Positions 60,022 through 64,000 of a DNA stretch of 64,000 nt are shown piece after piece (the first letter of the stretch is position 1; the number at the start of each line of letters is the position of its first letter). The notes beneath the pieces were generated by a model. That model was not told the DNA's origin. It saw nothing but the letters and a program-made list of their open reading frames with translations, and searched no databases. The stretch comes from JADJPF01 sp964492845. GTDB taxonomy: Bacteria; Acidobacteriota; Blastocatellia; Chloracidobacteriales; JADJPF01. Both the position numbers and the translations under genes were made by a program. The DNA is taken from contig CAZBMZ010000004.1 of assembly GCA_964492845.1 (NCBI GenBank), positions 186,001-250,000 on the forward strand, read 5' to 3'.

Positions 60022-60582
60022 TTATTTTTGTTTTAATAAAAGTTTAGCTACAGGATAAGAAAATCCTTTAACTACATCATCTAAAACTAAAGTGTCTGAT
60101 TCTGTTAGGGTTATGTTATTAGAATTAGGACGAAAAACATTAATAGCTTGTTTATTTGGATTAATTGTAATAACAACTAAAACACCAAAATCAAGCCAAG
60201 CTTTAACTTTTCTTTGCACTTTTTTTGGATAGTCATCAGGTGAAATAACTTCAACAACTAAATCTGGTGCAACTGTGGAGTAGTTATTCACTAACTCTTC
60301 TTCTTTAAGACGATTTTTGCTAGTAAAACTAACGTCAGGTGCTATCACAGTGTCGGGATTAGATTTAGTTTTATAACCCGTTTCTGCACCACAAACTATG
60401 CCTAAATCATTTTCATAAACATAATATGCTAAATATCCTGTAAGTTTTCCAATAGCAGCACCATGTTTTTCACCTGCTAGGGACATTTGTTTAAGTTCTC
60501 CTTCAATTAATTCATATCTAAATCCATCTCCATGCAGTTTTAACAATTCTTCTGCTGTCATTAAAGTTTTTGTTGTTGACAT
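60022..60582 (-). CDS. Uma2-family putative endonuclease (DUF820)
   Basis: A 186-residue protein of the Uma2/DUF820 family, restriction-endonuclease-like (PD-(D/E)xK-type). Typical landmarks are YELIEGELKQMSLAG near the N-terminus, VIAPDVSFTSKNRLKEEE, LVVEVISPDDYPKKVQRKVKAWLDFGV (the EVxSP and K-x-x-x-W motif) and VVITINPNKQAINVFRP. The family is abundant in cyanobacteria and Acidobacteriota, often in many copies, and its function is unproven. No partner gene lies next to it. An AGGGGA-like site precedes the ATG. Confidence 0.88.
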   Translation of the reverse strand: MSTTKTLMTAEELLKLHGDGFRYELIEGELKQMSLAGEKHGAAIGKLTGYLAYYVYENDLGIVCGAETGYKTKSNPDTVIAPDVSFTSKNRLKEEELVNNYSTVAPDLVVEVISPDDYPKKVQRKVKAWLDFGVLVVITINPNKQAINVFRPNSNNITLTESDTLVLDDVVKGFSYPVAKLLLKQK

Positions 60583-60624
60583 AAAATCCCCTTTTTAGAA
60601 ATACTAGGGCTAATAAAAGTTAGT

Positions 60625-61059
60625 TTATTTTTCACTTAAACCATCAATTAATGGATAAAGTTCTTTGTCTTCTGTCTCAATCCTTAGTAAAAGGGCGTTT
60701 AATATTTCATTTGTATCTTTAGTAAAATCTGTTAAGTTATTTTGTATCTTTGTTTTATTTAACCAATTTTCCATATAAAAATTAAATTTAGGTAAAAGCC
60801 CCCCAATATCGTTCTTATACTTTATAGCTAGGCTGCTAATAACACTATCACCAGAGATCATTAGCCGGGGGTAAATTTCTCTATCTTCTAGTCCTACGTG
60901 TTCACGGACTTTTCCAGCTAAAATTCTTAAAGAAATGCTAATATCGTCTATATTTTGAGATTCCTTATTAACTGAATTAAGTATTTTGGTAGTCATATCT
61001 ATAACAATTCTATGTTGATGTTTGAGTGTTTCTATAACTTGTGGATTTACAATTGACAT
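60625..61059 (-). CDS. Hemerythrin-like domain protein
   Basis: A 144-residue four-helix protein of the hemerythrin/HHE group. Candidate iron ligands are His in KHQHRIVID, VREHVGLEDREIYPRL (H-x-x-x-E-D-x-E), and ETEDKELYPLIDG. Such proteins bind a di-iron centre and act in O2/NO sensing, storage or repair. I start at ATG 61059 because GGGAGGGG lies directly before it, whereas the ATG at 61071 overlaps that site. It is divergently paired with a second hemerythrin gene at 61209, a layout that suggests shared regulation from the 150-bp region between them. Confidence 0.82.
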   Translation of the reverse strand: MSIVNPQVIETLKHQHRIVIDMTTKILNSVNKESQNIDDISISLRILAGKVREHVGLEDREIYPRLMISGDSVISSLAIKYKNDIGGLLPKFNFYMENWLNKTKIQNNLTDFTKDTNEILNALLLRIETEDKELYPLIDGLSEK

Positions 61060-61208
61060 AGCCCCTCCCATTTACAAAACTTAAAAGATTATTTTTTATG
61101 ATTAGTCTAGAAAGTAATATTAAAGAATAAATCTATTAAATAAAACCCTACTAAATAGAAACTCTGCTTAATTTTAGCTATTTAGTAAATTAACAGAAAG
61201 GAAAAGAG

Positions 61209-61661
61209 ATGAAACGACATAAAAGCCTTATTTCACTTTCACGTGAGCATCACCTTGCATTAGTCCAAGCCTATAATTTGCGTCATTTAGGAAGCGAGAA
61301 AATAAATTTACCTGCCCAAGAAGCTGTAGAAAATTTTCTTTCTTTTTGGGATGAGGAGTTAGTAAAACATTTTCGCAAAGAGGAAGAAATTTTGCTGCCT
61401 AAACTAGCAAGATATTCTAAAGATCATACAAATGAAATTACTCAACTACTTTTAGAGCATCTAGATTTAAGATGTAGATTAGATGAGTTAAAATCTTGTG
61501 TTCAAAGCAATCAAATACCTGAGTTTAGCACGCTTAACGAGTTTGGAGAGCAACTTTATAAACATATTAGATTTGAAGAAGATATATTTTTTGCTTTAAT
61601 TGAAAAAAATTTGCCAGAATCAGAACTAAAACAACTTTTAGAATTATTGGAGAATAATTAA
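61209..61661 (+). CDS. Hemerythrin-like domain protein
   Basis: A 150-residue hemerythrin-family protein. Ligand-type histidines and acids appear as LSREHHLALVQAYNLRH, ELVKHFRKEEEILLPKLARY (H-x-x-x-E-E-x-x-L-P), LLLEHLDLRCRL and LYKHIRFEEDIFFALIE, which is the full set for a di-iron four-helix bundle. It resembles the group found near redox and NO-response genes. An AAAGGAAAAG site precedes the ATG. The stop lies 5 bp before the TTG start of murJ, so they are probably cotranscribed. It is divergent from the hemerythrin at 60625. Confidence 0.85.
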   Translation: MKRHKSLISLSREHHLALVQAYNLRHLGSEKINLPAQEAVENFLSFWDEELVKHFRKEEEILLPKLARYSKDHTNEITQLLLEHLDLRCRLDELKSCVQSNQIPEFSTLNEFGEQLYKHIRFEEDIFFALIEKNLPESELKQLLELLENN

Positions 61662-61666
61662 CTTCC

Positions 61667-63322
61667 TTGTCAAAAGAAAATCAAAACACTAACCAACCTA
61701 TAGAAAAAACACCTTCTCAAACTTCCAGAAAAGACTCAAGTGCAGGTGCTTTACTGGTGGCAACAGGAATATTTCTAAGTCGAATTGCTGGACTAGTTAG
61801 GGAAAGAATCTTTGCTTCCTATTTTGGCAATTCTGATGCTGGAGATGCTTTTAAGTCAGCGCAAAAAATACCCAATTTTCTACAAAACCTTTTTGGTGAA
61901 GGTGTTCTTTCAGCTTCTTTTATCCCGGTTTATTCTGGTCTACTAGCTAAAGAGCAAGAGGAAGAAGCTAATCGCCTGGCTGGGGTTGTCGCCTCATTAT
62001 TAACGTTAATTACAACTATTTTGGTACTTTTAGGCATTTACTTTACACCGTTATTAATTGATTTAATTTCGCCAGGTTTTGAAGGTGCAAAAAGATTATT
62101 AACCATTAGGTTAGTGCAAATTTTCTTTCCCGGTACAGGGCTACTAGTTTTATCTGCCTGGTGTTTAGGCATACTTAATAGCCATCGTAAATTTTTCCTC
62201 TCCTATGTTGCTCCAGTAGTCTGGAATGTGGCGCAAATTGCCGCGCTACTTGCTTTTGGTGGCTCTACACCTATAGACGACCTAGCAATAAAAGTTGGCT
62301 GGGCTTTAGTTATTGGTAGCGCGTTACAATTTATTATTCAACTTCCAGTAGTTTTTCGTCTGATAAAACGATTGCATTTAGGGGTAAATTTTCGCTTAGA
62401 TTCTGTTCGGGAAGTAATTAAAAACTTTTTTCCTGTTGTAATTGCTCGTGGAGTTGTTCAAATCAGCGGTTATACGGATAATTTATTAGCTAGCTTGCTT
62501 CCTACAGGAGCCGTTTCATCAATAACTTACGCTCAAATACTTTATACATTGCCAGTAAGTTTATTTGGAATGTCGGTATCTGCGGCAGAACTTCCAGCAA
62601 TGTCTAGTGCTGTTGGTACGACTGAAGAAATAGCAGAAATTTTAAGAAAAAAGCTTAACAATGGTTTACAGCAAATAGCTTTTTTTGTCATCCCTTCAGC
62701 TATAGCTTTTTTAGCTTTAGGAGATATTGTAGTTGCTACTATTTATCAAACAGGAAAATTTTCTGCATCTGACACAAAATATGTTTGGGTTGTGCTAGCA
62801 GCTTTTTCTGTAGGATTATTGGCTGCTACACTTGGGCGGCTTTATTCATCAACCTTTTATGCTCTACTCGACACACGAACACCATTAAAATTTGCAGTTG
62901 TTCGTATATCCTTATCAATAATATTAGGTGTTATTTTTGCGTTAAAAATGCCTAGTTTGCTAGGAATTGATAAATCCTGGGGAACAGTAGGAATTGCTCT
63001 AGCAGCAGCAATTAGCGGATGGTTAGAACTATTTTTGCTACGTCGAAATTTATCTAAACGAATTGGAAAAACTGCTCTGGGCTGGGCCTATGGTGCTAAA
63101 CTTTGGTCATCTGCCATTTTTGCTGCACTAGTAGCTTTAGGTGTAAAACTATTAATAGGATCTCAACACCCAGTAATAGCCGGAGTTTTAATTTTAACTC
63201 CTTATGGAGTAACTTATTTTGTACTAACTACAATTTTTGGTATACCTCAAACTCGTAGCATTACTAAACGAGTTGAACGCTTTTTGCCTAGCAAACTAAA
63301 ACGCTTTTTACCTAAAAATTAA
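61667..63322 (+). CDS. murJ: Lipid II flippase MurJ (MviN)
   Basis: A 551-residue MurJ of the MOP superfamily, flipping lipid II across the inner membrane for peptidoglycan synthesis. Some fourteen helices are predicted. Signature segments include GIFLSRIAGLVRERIFASYFG near the N-terminus (conserved Arg), FGEGVLSASFIPVYSGLL, and GNSDAGDAFKSAQKIPNFLQNLFGEG. YSSTFYALLDTRTPLKFAVVR is the region after helix 10. The start is TTG, 5 bp after the hemerythrin stop, with GGAG 14 nt upstream, so translation may be partly coupled. Length fits (about 500-550). It may be essential. Confidence 0.94.
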   Translation: MSKENQNTNQPIEKTPSQTSRKDSSAGALLVATGIFLSRIAGLVRERIFASYFGNSDAGDAFKSAQKIPNFLQNLFGEGVLSASFIPVYSGLLAKEQEEEANRLAGVVASLLTLITTILVLLGIYFTPLLIDLISPGFEGAKRLLTIRLVQIFFPGTGLLVLSAWCLGILNSHRKFFLSYVAPVVWNVAQIAALLAFGGSTPIDDLAIKVGWALVIGSALQFIIQLPVVFRLIKRLHLGVNFRLDSVREVIKNFFPVVIARGVVQISGYTDNLLASLLPTGAVSSITYAQILYTLPVSLFGMSVSAAELPAMSSAVGTTEEIAEILRKKLNNGLQQIAFFVIPSAIAFLALGDIVVATIYQTGKFSASDTKYVWVVLAAFSVGLLAATLGRLYSSTFYALLDTRTPLKFAVVRISLSIILGVIFALKMPSLLGIDKSWGTVGIALAAAISGWLELFLLRRNLSKRIGKTALGWAYGAKLWSSAIFAALVALGVKLLIGSQHPVIAGVLILTPYGVTYFVLTTIFGIPQTRSITKRVERFLPSKLKRFLPKN

Positions 63323-63426
63323 GTAGGTTGATCTAATAGTGGTAAATAAAATAAATAATAAATTCTAAGCTATAATTAAGCTGTATCTTCTTTGCTGATC
63401 GATGTTTATCTGCTATTATTCGAGCC

Positions 63427-64000
63427 ATGAGAGAACAAGCTATAGAGAAATTTCATATTATTGAAGAACCTTTTTATTTACCTGTTAAAAATGAAGTAGA
63501 AATATTTGCTGCTGCTTATCAAGCTAAATTGCCAATACTCTTAAAAGGCCCAACAGGATGTGGGAAAACTCGCTTTATTCAATATATGGCTTGGAAGTTG
63601 TCACGTCCCTTAGTTACGGTTGCCTGTCATGAAGATTTGTCGGCTACGGACTTAGTTGGACGCTTTCTCTTAGAGGGTGAAACAACAGTTTGGCACGATG
63701 GGCCGCTTTCTACAGCAGTAAAACACGGTGCAATTTGTTATTTAGATGAAGTTGTTGAAGCTCGTAAAGATACTATTGTACTTATCCATCCACTTACAGA
63801 TGATAGACGTATTTTGCCAGTAGAAAAACGCTCTGTAATTTTAACGGCTCCAGAGGAATTTGCTTTAGTAGTTTCCTATAATCCAGGTTATCAAAGTGTA
63901 TTAAAAGACCTAAAGCAATCTACTAGGCAACGTTTTGTAAGTATTGAGTTTGATTATCCTCCTGCAACCATAGAGATGGAAATTGTTGCCCGCGAAGGTG
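63427..64000 (+). CDS. CbbQ/NirQ/NorQ-type AAA ATPase (partial)
   Basis: The first 191 codons of a MoxR-class AAA+ ATPase; the 3' end is cut by the window edge. Walker A is LLKGPTGCGKTRFIQYM (about 40-50), followed by CHEDLSATDLVGRFLLEG (typical of the CbbQ/NorQ group), Walker B ICYLDEVVEA, sensor 1 VVSYNPGYQ and an Arg-rich RQRF. These ATPases work with a von Willebrand-factor partner (CbbO/NorD) to remodel or activate metal enzymes such as RuBisCO or NO reductase. The partner would be expected just beyond the right edge. The start ATG follows a weak upstream site. Confidence 0.88.
   Translation, partial: MREQAIEKFHIIEEPFYLPVKNEVEIFAAAYQAKLPILLKGPTGCGKTRFIQYMAWKLSRPLVTVACHEDLSATDLVGRFLLEGETTVWHDGPLSTAVKHGAICYLDEVVEARKDTIVLIHPLTDDRRILPVEKRSVILTAPEEFALVVSYNPGYQSVLKDLKQSTRQRFVSIEFDYPPATIEMEIVAREG

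Noticed and set aside
1..64000. CRISPR array, prophage or complete insertion sequence
   Set aside because: No evenly spaced direct repeats with unique spacers, and no transposase, integrase or phage structural gene, were found.

Overview
The window is AT-rich (roughly one third G+C by eye), densely coded, and looks like chromosomal DNA of a Gram-negative, heterotrophic bacterium. The gene families point to Acidobacteriota (Blastocatellia-like): an Oar-type TonB-dependent receptor with an N-terminal carboxypeptidase-regulatory-like domain, a giant NHL-repeat secreted protein, three eukaryote-like Ser/Thr kinases (two with an N-terminal zinc ribbon), a di-heme cytochrome of the photosynthetic-reaction-centre-cytochrome type, and several S9/M48 peptidases. 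This placement is an inference from gene content. There are no rRNA genes, CRISPR arrays, complete insertion sequences or phage modules.

Layout. 1-7.5 kb (minus strand): TonB receptor (cut by the left edge), a stand-alone LuxR-type helix-turn-helix protein and a 1302-residue NHL/IPT protein. 7.9-12.8 kb: a SAM methyltransferase, an orphan osmoprotectant-binding lipoprotein, a DUF4920-type lipoprotein, ADP-ribosylglycohydrolase and a class IV aminotransferase; a decayed DMT-permease fragment and a 99-bp MITE-like element lie between them. 13.1-17.2 kb: a NarL-type two-component pair, the cytochrome and an EamA permease. 17.4-19.5 kb: the DNA-repair group ebfC-recR-ruvB. 20-27.6 kb: two glycosyltransferases of different folds, a Suv3-like helicase, a small P-loop kinase and a zinc-ribbon membrane protein. 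27.6-31.9 kb: a peroxiredoxin with in-frame UGA at the catalytic position, proline-catabolic P5C dehydrogenase, GltX and tRNA-Ser(GCU). 32-37.5 kb: Ser/Thr kinase, SRPBCC protein, lipoprotein, and a LysM-GH19 hydrolase behind a structured, terminator-containing leader. 37.7-42.8 kb (minus): acyltransferase-LytS-LytTR operon, rpiA-HAD pair and tRNA-Leu(UAA). 42.9-51.2 kb: M48 protease, prolyl oligopeptidase, GT-C membrane protein, RtcB and an HD protein. 51.2-57 kb: two kinases flanking a solitary DNA methyltransferase. 57-64 kb: ankyrin, OmpA and OsmC proteins, Uma2, two hemerythrins, MurJ and the start of a CbbQ/NorQ-type ATPase.

The strongest discovery is the peroxiredoxin at 27628-28164 (minus). 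A single UGA interrupts an otherwise complete frame exactly where the peroxidatic cysteine of the TxxC motif belongs, and a hairpin fitting bacterial SECIS rules follows it, so it is probably a selenoprotein. Other new-looking items are two 99-bp copies of a repeat with terminal inverted repeats (9740-9838 and 37572-37670, 78/99 identical without gaps), three 21-bp-phased direct repeats upstream of the LytTR operon, a 30-bp perfect palindrome upstream of the osmC-like gene, and a kinase whose activation segment carries about 70 extra residues. Signalling (kinases, two-component systems), envelope maintenance (MurJ, GH19, OmpA, M48) and redox defence (selenoperoxiredoxin, OsmC, hemerythrins) are the recurring themes.
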